DNA of 64,000 nucleotides from DAHVFK01 sp035310985 (lineage in GTDB: Bacteria > Pseudomonadota > Gammaproteobacteria > Burkholderiales > SG8-39), in contig DATGDH010000072.1 in assembly GCA_035310985.1 (NCBI GenBank), positions 111,781 through 175,780 of the forward strand, written 5' to 3'. The notes below the pieces were generated by a model. The model did no database searches. It was not told where the DNA came from and was given only the letters and a program-made list of their open reading frames with translations. Below are positions 35,713 to 43,919 of this stretch, in pieces; position 1 is the stretch's first letter, and each line of letters begins with the position of its first letter. A program made the translations under genes and the position numbers.

Positions 35713-36908
35713 CGCTTACTTTCGAAGATTCGCACTTCCGGAAGCGGGAAGCCGTTGAAACGGCTGGCGTACGCCGTGGTGTACGCGCCCGCGTTGTGCA
35801 AGTATATGAAGTCGCCTTCCTGTAGGTCGGATGGAAGCGGCTCGTCGCGCAGCACGACATCAACCGAATCGCAAGTCGGCCCACCGACGTTCCAGGGAAT
35901 GTCGTGACCCGAGCGATCGGTACGGATGCGGTACTTGAGTCCCTCGGTCGTCTCGATCACTCCGCCGAACACCCCTGCGTCCCAGTGCATCCAGCGCTTG
36001 CCGGCGCGCATCGCCGTGCCAAGCACGCGGCACACGAAGTACCCCGCATCCGAAACCATGTAGCGGCCCGGCTCGGCGATCACCCTGACCTCCTCCGGAA
36101 ACGCCTTGAGCGCCTCGTTCACCACCTCGCCGATGACCTCGATCGACGGGATAGGCTTCACGTGCCTCACTGGGAAGCCGCCCCCGATATCGAGCAGCCG
36201 GGGCTTGAGGCCAGCCTTGAGCATCGCGTCGAACACCGCGCGCGCCTTCTCGATCCCCACCCGCCAGTTGGCCGGGTTGCGGCATTGCGAGCCGACATGA
36301 AAGGTGACCCCGGCGAGGTCGGCGCCCATCTTGGCCGCGGCGGCGATGATCTCGCGCGTGTCCGCGACGCCCGCGCCGAATTTGCCCGAGAGGGGCCAAT
36401 CGCTACCGATGTTCGGCGTCGCGATGCGCAAATACTGCTTGGCATCCGGCTTGACCTCGAACACCCGCCTCGATTCATCGACGCTATCCACGACGAACCA
36501 TTCGACGCCTTTGCCGGCGGCATAGGCGATGGCGTCCCGCGACTTCACCGGGTTCGAATAGAACACTTCCGCTGCGCTCACGCCGAGGGAAATCAGGAGG
36601 TCGAGCTCGTCGGTCGAGGCGATCTCGAAGCCAACGCCTTCCTGCGCCACGACCTTTAGCACGCGCCGATCGGGGTTCGCCTTTACTGCGTAGTGCGGCC
36701 GCACACGCGGCATGGACGCGCGGAAGCGGCGCGCCTTGTCGCGCACGATGCCGGTATCGAGGATCAGGAACGGCCGCGTGTACTTCTCTCGTGCGGCCCG
36801 GCGCACGATCTCGAAGTCGAGGCCGACTTCGGGATGCGTGTCGAAAAGGTGTTCTTGCGGAAGGTCTGTCTGCTTGTTGCGAGCAATGCTACTAGGGCGA
36901 GCGCCCAT
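35709..36908 (-). CDS. Ornithine/lysine decarboxylase, fold III (group IV)
   Basis: PLP enzyme of 399 residues making putrescine from ornithine (possibly cadaverine from lysine). The PLP lysine is Lys76 in PHYAVKANPD; other features are HVGSQ (204-208), the phosphate loop DIGGGFPVRH (240-249), EPGRYMVSDAG (279-289) and the catalytic Cys346 with Asp347 and Asp350 in GGPTCDSVDVV. This is the eukaryote-like ODC fold, not the enterobacterial SpeC/SpeF fold. The start is supported by GGGAGA seven bases upstream. A consensus promoter and a 21-codon leader ORF precede it. Confidence 0.92.
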   Translation of the reverse strand: MGARPSSIARNKQTDLPQEHLFDTHPEVGLDFEIVRRAAREKYTRPFLILDTGIVRDKARRFRASMPRVRPHYAVKANPDRRVLKVVAQEGVGFEIASTDELDLLISLGVSAAEVFYSNPVKSRDAIAYAAGKGVEWFVVDSVDESRRVFEVKPDAKQYLRIATPNIGSDWPLSGKFGAGVADTREIIAAAAKMGADLAGVTFHVGSQCRNPANWRVGIEKARAVFDAMLKAGLKPRLLDIGGGFPVRHVKPIPSIEVIGEVVNEALKAFPEEVRVIAEPGRYMVSDAGYFVCRVLGTAMRAGKRWMHWDAGVFGGVIETTEGLKYRIRTDRSGHDIPWNVGGPTCDSVDVVLRDEPLPSDLQEGDFIYLHNAGAYTTAYASRFNGFPLPEVRIFESKR

Positions 36909-36928
36909 TCAAGTATCTCCCAATGTCA

Positions 36929-36994
36929 CTAAGTTTCGGGAAGTGCCTGTAGGGAAACGTCGAGATGCAGCACCGAGTTCCTCTTGCCTGTCAT
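36929..36994 (-). CDS. Putative 21-residue leader peptide upstream of ornithine decarboxylase
   Basis: ATG at 36994, TAG at 36929-36931, encoding MTGKRNSVLHLDVSLQALPE plus a final Thr. The Shine-Dalgarno sequence AAGGAGGT (36999-37006) is a perfect match five bases from the ATG, stronger than that of the decarboxylase itself. The ORF ends 20 bases before the decarboxylase start and lies wholly within the predicted leader RNA. Its UUUCCC stretch (36952-36957) can pair with the decarboxylase ribosome site GGGAGA (36916-36921, one G-U). I do not recognise the peptide; it is unlike E. coli SpeFL. Confidence 0.65.
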   Translation of the reverse strand: MTGKRNSVLHLDVSLQALPET

Positions 36995-37041
36995 GATGAC
37001 CTCCTTCCGATCGGTCAGACGTTGGGCGAAAACTTGGGGCG

Positions 37042-37069
37042 ATTATAGGGTCGACCCCCGCGGAGTCAA
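37042..37069 (-). promoter_or_regulatory. Strong sigma70 promoter of the leader-ornithine decarboxylase unit
   Basis: On the minus strand TTGACT (37064-37069, 5 of 6) and a perfect TATAAT (37042-37047) are 16 bases apart. Transcription would start near 37035, giving a leader of about 127 bases that carries the 21-codon ORF. This is the best consensus promoter in the window. Confidence 0.8.
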
Positions 37070-37090
37070 GGGCTTAGCTACGAATTTTTA

Positions 37091-37111
37091 CGCGCGGGGG
37101 CACCCCGCGCG
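37091..37111 (-). terminator. Hairpin after dcd, possible terminator
   Basis: A perfect 9-bp stem (CGCGCGGGG / CCCCGCGCG) with a 3-base loop begins 2 bases after the dcd stop. On the minus-strand transcript it is followed by UAAAAAUUCG instead of a U-run, so it is not a classical intrinsic terminator. It separates dcd from the ornithine decarboxylase promoter. Confidence 0.45.
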
Positions 37112-37113
37112 GC

Positions 37114-37680
37114 TCAGATGCGCGGCAGCGTGACGCCTTGCTGACCGAGGTACTTCCCGCCACGGTCCTTGTACGAGGTCTCGCAGATTTCGTCGGACTC
37201 GATGAAGATCACCTGCGCCACACCCTCGTTGGCGTAGATCTTGGCCGGAAGCGGCGTGGTATTGGAAAACTCCAGCGTCACGTGCCCTTCCCATTCCGGC
37301 TCGAGCGGCGTGACGTTCACGATGATCCCGCAGCGCGCGTAAGTGGACTTCCCAAGGCACACGGTGAGCACATTCCGCGGAATGCGGAAATATTCCACGG
37401 TACGGGCCAGGGCAAAGGAATTGGGCGGGATGATGCAGACGTCGCCGCGGAAGTCGACGAACGACTTCTCGTCGAATGCCTTCGGGTCGACGATCGTGGA
37501 GTTTATGTTGGTGAAGATCTTGAATTCGTTGGAGCAGCGGATGTCGTAGCCGTAGCTCGACGTACCGTAAGACACGATCTTGCGCCCGCCGAACTCCTTC
37601 ACTTGGCCGGGTTCGAACGGCTCGATCATGCGCTCGGCAAGCGCCATGCGGCGAATCCACTTGTCCGATTTGATCGTCAC
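37114..37680 (-). CDS. dcd: dCTP deaminase
   Basis: Converts dCTP to dUTP for thymidylate synthesis. The 188-residue protein has the Dcd motifs SYGTSSYGYDIRCSNEFKIF, IIPPNSFALARTVEYFRIP, CLGKSTYARCGIIVNVTPLE (with the catalytic Glu) and the C-terminal KYLGQQGVTLPRI. It starts 4 bases after the apbC stop, so the two genes are probably cotranscribed. Confidence 0.96.
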   Translation of the reverse strand: MTIKSDKWIRRMALAERMIEPFEPGQVKEFGGRKIVSYGTSSYGYDIRCSNEFKIFTNINSTIVDPKAFDEKSFVDFRGDVCIIPPNSFALARTVEYFRIPRNVLTVCLGKSTYARCGIIVNVTPLEPEWEGHVTLEFSNTTPLPAKIYANEGVAQVIFIESDEICETSYKDRGGKYLGQQGVTLPRI

Positions 37681-37684
37681 GGGC

Positions 37685-38770
37685 TCAGGTGTTCTGCACC
37701 ACGATGTTGGGGAACTTGGCGCTCATATCCCTCTGCGACTCGGCGATCTTGACCGCGCAGCGGCGTGCAATGCGTCGGTAGATTTCGGCCACCCTGCCCT
37801 CGGGATCCGCCACAACCGTCGGACGGCCCGAATCCGCCTGCTCGCGGATGCTCGCGTCGAGCGGCAGCTGACCGAGCAGCTCCGTGCCGTAGTCGCGGCA
37901 CATTTTCTCCGCCCCGCCAGAGCCGAAGATGTGGCTCTCGTGGCCGCACTGCGGACAAATGTGCGTAGACATGTTTTCGACTACCCCCAGGATCGGAATA
38001 CCGACTTTTTCGAACATCTTGAGGCCTTTCCGGGCGTCTATCAGCGCGATGTCCTGCGGCGTGGTCACGATAACCGCTCCGGTTACCGGCACCTTTTGCG
38101 CGAGGGTTAGCTGGATGTCGCCGGTCCCCGGAGGCAGGTCCACCACCAGATAGTCGAGCTCGCGCCAACGCGTGTCCTTGAGCAGCTGCTCGAGCGCCTG
38201 GGTCACCATCGGGCCGCGCCACACCATGGGCGTGTCGATATCGATCAAAAAGCCGATCGAAATAGCCTGGATGCCGTGGCCCTCCATCGGCTCCAGGCTC
38301 TTGCCGTCTTTCGATTCTGGCCGTCCGGAAATGCCCAGCATCATGGGCTGCGACGGCCCGTAGATGTCCGCATCGAGCATGCCCACGGACGCGCCTTCCG
38401 CAGCGAGCGCCAGCGCCAGGTTCACCGCCGTAGTCGACTTGCCGACGCCTCCCTTCCCGGAAGCGACGGCGATGATGTTCTTGATAGCGGGAATGAGCTT
38501 GACCCCGCGCTGCACCGCGTGCGGAACCACGCGCGACGTGACGTTCACTTTGACGCCCGCCGCCCCCGCTTGCTTGAGCGCCTGTACCACTTGCCTGCGA
38601 ATAGGCTCGAACTGGCTCTTGCCGGGATATCCGAGCTCGATCTCGAGCGACACGTCGTCGCCCGACACCTTGACGTTCTTTACCGATCGAGTGGAGACGA
38701 AATCCTTCGTCGTGTTCGGATCGACGAGTTGTTTTAGGACCGACTGGACGTGCGCTTCGCTGATCGCCAT
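37685..38770 (-). CDS. apbC: Iron-sulfur cluster carrier protein ApbC (Mrp)
   Basis: P-loop ATPase that carries [4Fe-4S] clusters to target proteins. The 361-residue product has an N-terminal MIP18/DUF59 domain (residues ~5-85), the deviant Walker A AVASGKGGVGKSTTAVNLA near residue 105, DADIYGPSQP, VDLPPGTGD, and the cluster-binding CPQC motif in STHICPQCGHESH. It is the standard upstream neighbour of dcd in betaproteobacteria and diverges from metG. Confidence 0.95.
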   Translation of the reverse strand: MAISEAHVQSVLKQLVDPNTTKDFVSTRSVKNVKVSGDDVSLEIELGYPGKSQFEPIRRQVVQALKQAGAAGVKVNVTSRVVPHAVQRGVKLIPAIKNIIAVASGKGGVGKSTTAVNLALALAAEGASVGMLDADIYGPSQPMMLGISGRPESKDGKSLEPMEGHGIQAISIGFLIDIDTPMVWRGPMVTQALEQLLKDTRWRELDYLVVDLPPGTGDIQLTLAQKVPVTGAVIVTTPQDIALIDARKGLKMFEKVGIPILGVVENMSTHICPQCGHESHIFGSGGAEKMCRDYGTELLGQLPLDASIREQADSGRPTVVADPEGRVAEIYRRIARRCAVKIAESQRDMSAKFPNIVVQNT

Positions 38771-38864
38771 GGCTGGTTCCTCGCCCCGCGCGCGGCCTGC
38801 GGGGAGAAAAGCCGGTAAGTGTACCGAAATCCGCGTGCCGCGGGCGCAGTAACCATGCTCCTTT

Positions 38865-38873
38865 TGCTAGAAT
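38865..38873 (+). promoter_or_regulatory. Extended -10 promoter of metG
   Basis: TGCTAGAAT forms an extended -10 element (TGn plus TAGAAT, 38868-38873) 25 bases before the metG start. No clear -35 is seen, which extended -10 promoters can tolerate. Confidence 0.55.
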
Positions 38874-38898
38874 CGTGCGCTTCGTTTCAGGCCCGTCG

Positions 38899-41001
38899 AT
38901 GCCCCGTCGCAGGATCCTCGTCACTTCAGCCCTGCCGTACGCCAACGGGGCAATTCACCTCGGCCACCTGGTCGAGTACATCCAGACCGACATCTGGGTG
39001 CGGTTCCAGAAGATGCGCGGGCACGAGGTGCACTACGTGTGCGCCGACGACACGCACGGCACGCCGATTATGTTGCGCGCCGAAGCCGAGGGTATCTCGC
39101 CGCGGGAGCTCATCGAGCGCGTGTGGTACGAGCACAAGCGCGACTTCGACGGCTTTCACATCGGCTTCGACAATTACTACAGCACCGATTCGCCGGAGAA
39201 CCGCGCGTTCTGCGAGGACATCTATGCCCGGCTCAAGGCGCAGGACCTGATCGCCATCCGCTCGGTGGAGCAGTTCTACGATCCGGTGAAGAAGATGTTC
39301 CTGCCGGACCGCTACATTAAGGGCGAGTGCCCGAAATGCGGGGCGCGCGACCAGTACGGCGATTCGTGCGAGGTATGCGGCTCGACTTACGCGCCCATCG
39401 AGCTGAAGAACCCCTATTCCGTGGTCTCGGGTGCGACGCCCGAGCGCCGCGCCTCGGAACATCATTTCTTCCGGCTATCGGACGCCCGCTGCGAGCAGTT
39501 CCTGCGCCGCTTCACGCAGGGCGAGGAACGGCTGCAGCCCGAGGCCGCCAACAAGATGAAGGAATGGCTCGGCGAGCCGGGCGAGCAGCGGCTCGCCGAT
39601 TGGGACATCTCGCGCGACCCGCCCTACTTTGGCTTCCCCATTCCGGGCACGGGAGGAAAGAAGTTCTTCTACGTCTGGCTCGATGCCCCAGTGGGCTACT
39701 TCGCCAGCTTCGCGCACTACGCTGCGCGCCGCCGCGCCGAAGGCGCGTCACTCGCACAGGATGAATTCCTGCGCCCCGGCGGCGACACGGAGATGGCGCA
39801 CTTCATCGGCAAGGACATCCTCTATTTCCACGCGCTGTTCTGGCCCGCCATGCTGGAACATGCCGGCTACCGCACGCCCTCGAAGATTTTTGCGCACGGC
39901 TTCCTCACCGTGAACGGCGAGAAGATGTCCAAGAGCCGCGGCACCTTCATCACCGCCGAGAGTTTCCTGAAGCTCGGGCTCAATCCGGAGTGGCTGCGCT
40001 ACTACTACGCCGCGAAGCTGGGGCCGACGATGGAGGACATCGACCTAAGCCTCGAGGATTTCGTCGCGCGCGTGAACAGCGATCTTGTCGGCAAATACGT
40101 AAACATCATTAGTCGGTACGGCGCCATCCTTAGCAAGCACTTCGACGGTAAGGTGTTACAGGAGGATCCGAAGGCGCTGGTGAAGACCCGCAAGTACTCG
40201 ATGCTCGCGTACGCCGCGGAAGAGGCCATTTCTCAGGCGTATGAGAACCGGGAGTATGGCCGTGCGATGCGCGAAATTATGCATGCGACAGACCTGATCA
40301 ATCAGCAAATCGATCAGGATAAGCCCTGGGACATGGCGAAGGACGCATCCAGGAAACAAGAGTTGCACTTGCTCTGTTCGGATTGCGTGAACGCGTTCCG
40401 GATACTCACGTATTATCTCGCGCCCGTTCTTCCGAGAACCGCAGCGCGCGCAGCGGAGCTCCTGGGCCTCGAGTATCCGTTCGTGTGGGCAGACCTCGAT
40501 AGATCGATCGAGAGAATTAAGCCATACAAGCACTTGATCACCCGCATTGACACCAAGCAGACGGCCGCCCTCATCGAGGCCAATAGGGAAAGCGTTCAGC
40601 CTTCCCCTACGCAGCAATCCCAGCAACGTCACGCCCAACACCAGCAGCACGCGGCCACGGAGACGGCGATGAGCGAAACCATTTCAATCGACGACTTCAA
40701 CACGGTGGACCTGCGCGTCGCGCGCATCGTCGACGCCGAACAGGTGGAGGGTGCAGACAAGCTGGTCAAGCTGACGCTCGACATCGGCAGCGAGACGCGC
40801 ACGGTTTTCGCCGGCATCAAGTCGGCGTACGCGCCAGAAGCGCTCAAAGGACGCTACACAGTGATGGTAGCGAACCTCGCTCCGCGCAAGATGCGCTTCG
40901 GCGTGTCGCAGGGCATGGTGCTCGCGGCCTCCGGCGAGGGGCCGGGAATCTTCCTCGTTGCTCCCGATGCCGGGGCGCAGCCGGGCATGCGCGTAAAATG
41001 A
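38899..41001 (+). CDS. metG: Methionine--tRNA ligase
   Basis: Class I aminoacyl-tRNA synthetase. The start MPRRRILVTSALPYANGAIH (38899) gives 700 residues; an upstream GTG-type extension would run over the promoter. Signatures are HLGH (20-23), a Zn-knuckle C144-P-K-C147...C157-E-V-C160, and KMSKS (342-346). After the anticodon-binding domain comes a Gln/His-rich linker (PTQQSQQRHAQHQQHAATET), then a C-terminal EMAP/Trbp111 tRNA-binding and dimerisation domain (from IDDFNTVDLRVARIVDAEQV). Confidence 0.97.
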   Translation: MPRRRILVTSALPYANGAIHLGHLVEYIQTDIWVRFQKMRGHEVHYVCADDTHGTPIMLRAEAEGISPRELIERVWYEHKRDFDGFHIGFDNYYSTDSPENRAFCEDIYARLKAQDLIAIRSVEQFYDPVKKMFLPDRYIKGECPKCGARDQYGDSCEVCGSTYAPIELKNPYSVVSGATPERRASEHHFFRLSDARCEQFLRRFTQGEERLQPEAANKMKEWLGEPGEQRLADWDISRDPPYFGFPIPGTGGKKFFYVWLDAPVGYFASFAHYAARRRAEGASLAQDEFLRPGGDTEMAHFIGKDILYFHALFWPAMLEHAGYRTPSKIFAHGFLTVNGEKMSKSRGTFITAESFLKLGLNPEWLRYYYAAKLGPTMEDIDLSLEDFVARVNSDLVGKYVNIISRYGAILSKHFDGKVLQEDPKALVKTRKYSMLAYAAEEAISQAYENREYGRAMREIMHATDLINQQIDQDKPWDMAKDASRKQELHLLCSDCVNAFRILTYYLAPVLPRTAARAAELLGLEYPFVWADLDRSIERIKPYKHLITRIDTKQTAALIEANRESVQPSPTQQSQQRHAQHQQHAATETAMSETISIDDFNTVDLRVARIVDAEQVEGADKLVKLTLDIGSETRTVFAGIKSAYAPEALKGRYTVMVANLAPRKMRFGVSQGMVLAASGEGPGIFLVAPDAGAQPGMRVK

Positions 41002-41044
41002 CCCCGTCGCGGCCGCGCACGCCGCATCGGGCGAACGCCGATTG

Positions 41045-42205
41045 ATGGAGACATCGAGCCGCACGCTGGTCTGCTGCGTCGTATTCCTCGACATCGCCGA
41101 GTATTCCAGGAAGCCGGTGAGCGAGCAGCTGCAGCTCAAGCAGGCGTTCAACGGAATCCTGGCCCATGCCGTTGCTCAGGTGGCGCCGCGCGACCGCATC
41201 ATTCTGGACACCGGCGACGGTGCGGCAATCACGTTCCTCGGCGACCCTGAGGATGCCCTGTTCGCGGCGATGTCGATACGCGACTCGAGCGGATCGCTCC
41301 CGGTACGCATCGGGGTGAACCTCGGGCCGGTGAGGCTGCTGAAGGATCTAAACGGTCAGATGAACATCATCGGCGACGGCATAAACGTCGCGCAGCGAGT
41401 GATGGGCTTCGCGCAGCCGGGCCAGCTGCTGGTATCGCGCTCGTTCTACGAAGTCGTATCACGCCTGTCGCGGGACTACACCAGACTGTTCACGCACGTC
41501 GGGCTGCGCACCGACAAGCACGTGCGCGAGCATGAGGTCTATGCGGTCATATCGGGCCCGACCGCGGCGCGCCGCGTTGAGGAAACGATGTCGCGCGTTA
41601 ATCGCGCGCAGCGTGCAGGCAGCTGGTTCTCCGTGCCCGGGCCAGCCGGTCTTCATCGCGGGGCGCTGGTCGCGGCGCCGCTCGTGTTTCTGCTGTTCGC
41701 AGGCTCAGGCATCGCGCTGCGCGCTGGTATGCAGCGTACGAGCGCGCCACCAGTTACAGCCGAGCATCCCCTTGCCGGTGGCACTCCGCCAATCTCAAAG
41801 GCAGCGCAGGAGCCAGCGCCGGCCACCGAAACCGTCAAGCAGGCCGCGGTGCCGCCCGCCGCCAAGGAACCGCCGAGCGCAGAGCCATCGCAAGCTCAAG
41901 CTCCCACCCACAAACCGACGAAAGCAACCGCGCATTCCGGCAAACAGCGCTCCATCGCATCGACTGAAGCACCTAGGCCGAACGCTTCGCCGCCACCCTC
42001 GGGTACGATTCAGCTTGCGATCAGCCCTTGGGGGGAGATAGTGGTCGACGGGACCAAGCGGGGTGTCAGCCCGCCACTGCGCGAACTGGAGCTGACACCG
42101 GGAGAGCACACGATTGAGATCCGCAACACAACGTTCCCGGCTCGGGTCGAGACCGTCACGGTTCGCTCCGGAGAGTCGGTCCGATTGCGCCACCGGTTCC
42201 GCTGA
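41045..42205 (+). CDS. Cyclase-fold signalling protein with transmembrane helix and PEGA domain
   Basis: 386 residues. The N-terminal class III nucleotide-cyclase domain (~1-165) keeps both metal aspartates (Asp16 in VVFLDIAEYS, Asp58 in DTGDGAAITF) and the transition-state Asn114/Arg118 (GDGINVAQR), but the purine-binding Lys position holds Leu54, so normal ATP/GTP selectivity is doubtful. A membrane helix (~207-226), a long Pro/Ala/Lys-rich linker, and a C-terminal PEGA-type beta domain (GEIVVDGTKRGVSPPLRELE) follow. It heads a tight three-gene unit with a lipoprotein and a Ser/Thr kinase. Confidence 0.78.
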   Translation: METSSRTLVCCVVFLDIAEYSRKPVSEQLQLKQAFNGILAHAVAQVAPRDRIILDTGDGAAITFLGDPEDALFAAMSIRDSSGSLPVRIGVNLGPVRLLKDLNGQMNIIGDGINVAQRVMGFAQPGQLLVSRSFYEVVSRLSRDYTRLFTHVGLRTDKHVREHEVYAVISGPTAARRVEETMSRVNRAQRAGSWFSVPGPAGLHRGALVAAPLVFLLFAGSGIALRAGMQRTSAPPVTAEHPLAGGTPPISKAAQEPAPATETVKQAAVPPAAKEPPSAEPSQAQAPTHKPTKATAHSGKQRSIASTEAPRPNASPPPSGTIQLAISPWGEIVVDGTKRGVSPPLRELELTPGEHTIEIRNTTFPARVETVTVRSGESVRLRHRFR

Positions 42206-42206
42206 G

Positions 42207-42617
42207 ATGGCCGCGAAGCGCGGACGGATCCTATGCCTGCTCGCCGCGACGGCCATGGTGCTGCTCGCCGGGTGCCAGTCGGAGCCGGTGCGCGAAATTC
42301 AGCGCACGTTCGATGATCTTTTCGCGCACAAGGGAGAAGCGGCGCTCGCCAGGGGCCTGCGCGAGTACGACGACGGTCACTACGCACAATCGGCACGCAG
42401 CCTGCAACTGGCGCTCGAGCAGGGACTTTCGAAGGCCGACCGGGTCAAGGCGCACAAGTATCTGGCGTTTATTTACTGTGCCGACGGACGCGTGGGGCCG
42501 TGCCGCGACGAGTTCCGTGCCGCGCTGGACATCGATCCGTCGATGCAGCTTGCACCCGCCGAGGCGGGCCACCCCGTCTGGGGTCCCGTTTTCCGCTCGG
42601 TGAAGGCCGGGCGCTGA
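42207..42617 (+). CDS. TPR-like lipoprotein (TssQ-family-like)
   Basis: 136 residues. A signal peptide ends in the lipobox VLLAGC (Cys22-23 region); the rest is a helical repeat region (GEAALARGLREYDDGHYAQS, then KAHKYLAFIYCADGRVGPCR) ending in EAGHPVWGPVFRSVK. The pattern fits the TssQ family of T6SS-associated lipoproteins and related stand-alone lipoproteins. No type VI secretion gene lies in the window. It starts 1 base after the cyclase-fold gene and ends 4 bases before the kinase gene. Confidence 0.7.
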   Translation: MAAKRGRILCLLAATAMVLLAGCQSEPVREIQRTFDDLFAHKGEAALARGLREYDDGHYAQSARSLQLALEQGLSKADRVKAHKYLAFIYCADGRVGPCRDEFRAALDIDPSMQLAPAEAGHPVWGPVFRSVKAGR

Positions 42618-42621
42618 GGTC

Positions 42622-43878
42622 GTGCCAGACTCGCAGGCGCCCGCAATGGAAACGCAGTCGATCGGCCGGTACCGGATCGTCGCCGAGCTCGGGCGCGGCG
42701 CGATGGGCGTCGTCTACAAGGCCGTCGACCCGCTGCTCGAGCGCCCCGTCGCCATCAAGACGGTCAACATGGCGCTCGAGCGCGACGGCATTGAGAGGTA
42801 CGAGGCGCGCTTCTACCAGGAGGCGCGTGCCGCCGGGGGCCTGAGCCATCCCAATATCGTCACCATCTACGACATCGGCAAGAGCGGCGAGATCGCCTAC
42901 ATGGCGATGGAGTTCATCGAGGGGGTCGAGCTGCGATCGCTAATCGGCGAGGGGCGGATATTGCCCGTCGCGCAGGCCGTCTCGATCGCGATCCAGGTTG
43001 CCGAGGGGCTCGCCTACGCCCACCAGCGCGGCATCGTGCATCGCGACATCAAGCCGCCCAACATCATGATCATGTCGAACGGCATGGTGAAAATCACCGA
43101 CTTCGGCATCGCGCGCATGCGCGCGTCCGAAGTTCTCACGCAGACCGGCATGATGCTCGGCTCGCCCAAGTACATGTCTCCCGAGCAGGTGCTTGGCAAG
43201 CGCGCCGACTTCCGCTCCGACATCTTCTCGCTCGGCATCATCCTGTACGAGATGCTCGCCGGCACGGCACCGTTTGGCGGCGACAACGTCACGGCGCTGA
43301 TGTACCAGATCGTCAACCTCGCGCCTCCGGCGCCGAGCGTACTCAACTTCGACGTCCCGGAGCTGCTCGACTACATCGTCGCCAAGATGCTTGCCAAGTC
43401 GCTCGACGAGCGCTACCAGAGCGCCGGAGAGCTAGCGCAGGACCTGCACGAGTGCGAACGTCAGCTGGCGGCGCGCGGCGGAGTGGCGCCGGCGCCGCAA
43501 CGACCGATGACGGCTTTCTCCACCGGGTCACAAGCCGTCATCGTGGGCGAGGAGGCGCGCGCCCGCATGCTCGAGCGTACGTTCGACCGTACGCGTCTGG
43601 CGGACGCGGATGCCGAGACGCTGGGCGAGGTGCCGGCGCGCGGCATGTCGCGCAACTTCGATTCCGCCGAGGCGACGCAGCACCTCGCCGCGCTCACCGG
43701 GCTGCAGAACGAGCCCGGGACCGGCGAGCAGACGCTGACGGCGACGCAAATGCTGCGTTCGGCGCCCACGCGCGAGCGCCGCGCCTGGCGGCGGCGCGAC
43801 TGGTTGCTGGTGGGCGCGGCCGGCGTTCTCGGGGCGCTGCTTGCGCACAGGATCGTAAAGGGCAAACGCAGTGAATAG
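42622..43878 (+). CDS. Membrane-anchored Ser/Thr protein kinase
   Basis: 418-residue Hanks-type kinase: glycine loop GRGAMGVV (24-31), Lys46 (VAIK), catalytic HRDIKPPN (Asp142, Asn147), DFG (160-162) and activation segment ending SPEQ. After the kinase domain (~residue 280) there is a low-complexity Thr/Ala-rich linker and a C-terminal membrane helix (WLLVGAAGVLGALLAHRI), so the kinase faces the cytoplasm. GTG at 42622 is listed (GAGGT upstream); ATG at 42646 (METQSIGRYRIV) is an alternative. Last gene of the signalling trio. Confidence 0.9.
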   Translation: MPDSQAPAMETQSIGRYRIVAELGRGAMGVVYKAVDPLLERPVAIKTVNMALERDGIERYEARFYQEARAAGGLSHPNIVTIYDIGKSGEIAYMAMEFIEGVELRSLIGEGRILPVAQAVSIAIQVAEGLAYAHQRGIVHRDIKPPNIMIMSNGMVKITDFGIARMRASEVLTQTGMMLGSPKYMSPEQVLGKRADFRSDIFSLGIILYEMLAGTAPFGGDNVTALMYQIVNLAPPAPSVLNFDVPELLDYIVAKMLAKSLDERYQSAGELAQDLHECERQLAARGGVAPAPQRPMTAFSTGSQAVIVGEEARARMLERTFDRTRLADADAETLGEVPARGMSRNFDSAEATQHLAALTGLQNEPGTGEQTLTATQMLRSAPTRERRAWRRRDWLLVGAAGVLGALLAHRIVKGKRSE

Positions 43879-43888
43879 CGCCCGCGGG

Positions 43889-43894
43889 TAGAAT
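43889..43894 (+). promoter_or_regulatory. Candidate -10 box of the hyf-like operon
   Basis: TAGAAT lies 25 bases before the hyfB GTG start, in the 41-base gap after the kinase gene. No -35 match is evident. It suggests the hyf-like genes have their own promoter. Confidence 0.4.
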
Positions 43895-43919
43895 CCGGCC
43901 TTCGGTCAGCGATGTTCCC

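Noticed and set aside
37081..37111. Intrinsic terminator for dcd
   Set aside because: The 9-bp hairpin is perfect, but the transcript continues with UAAAAAUUCG and no U-run, so it is listed only as a possible terminator hairpin.
42207..42617. Evidence for a type VI secretion locus
   Set aside because: Only the lipoprotein resembles a T6SS-associated family; no tss structural gene is present in the window.
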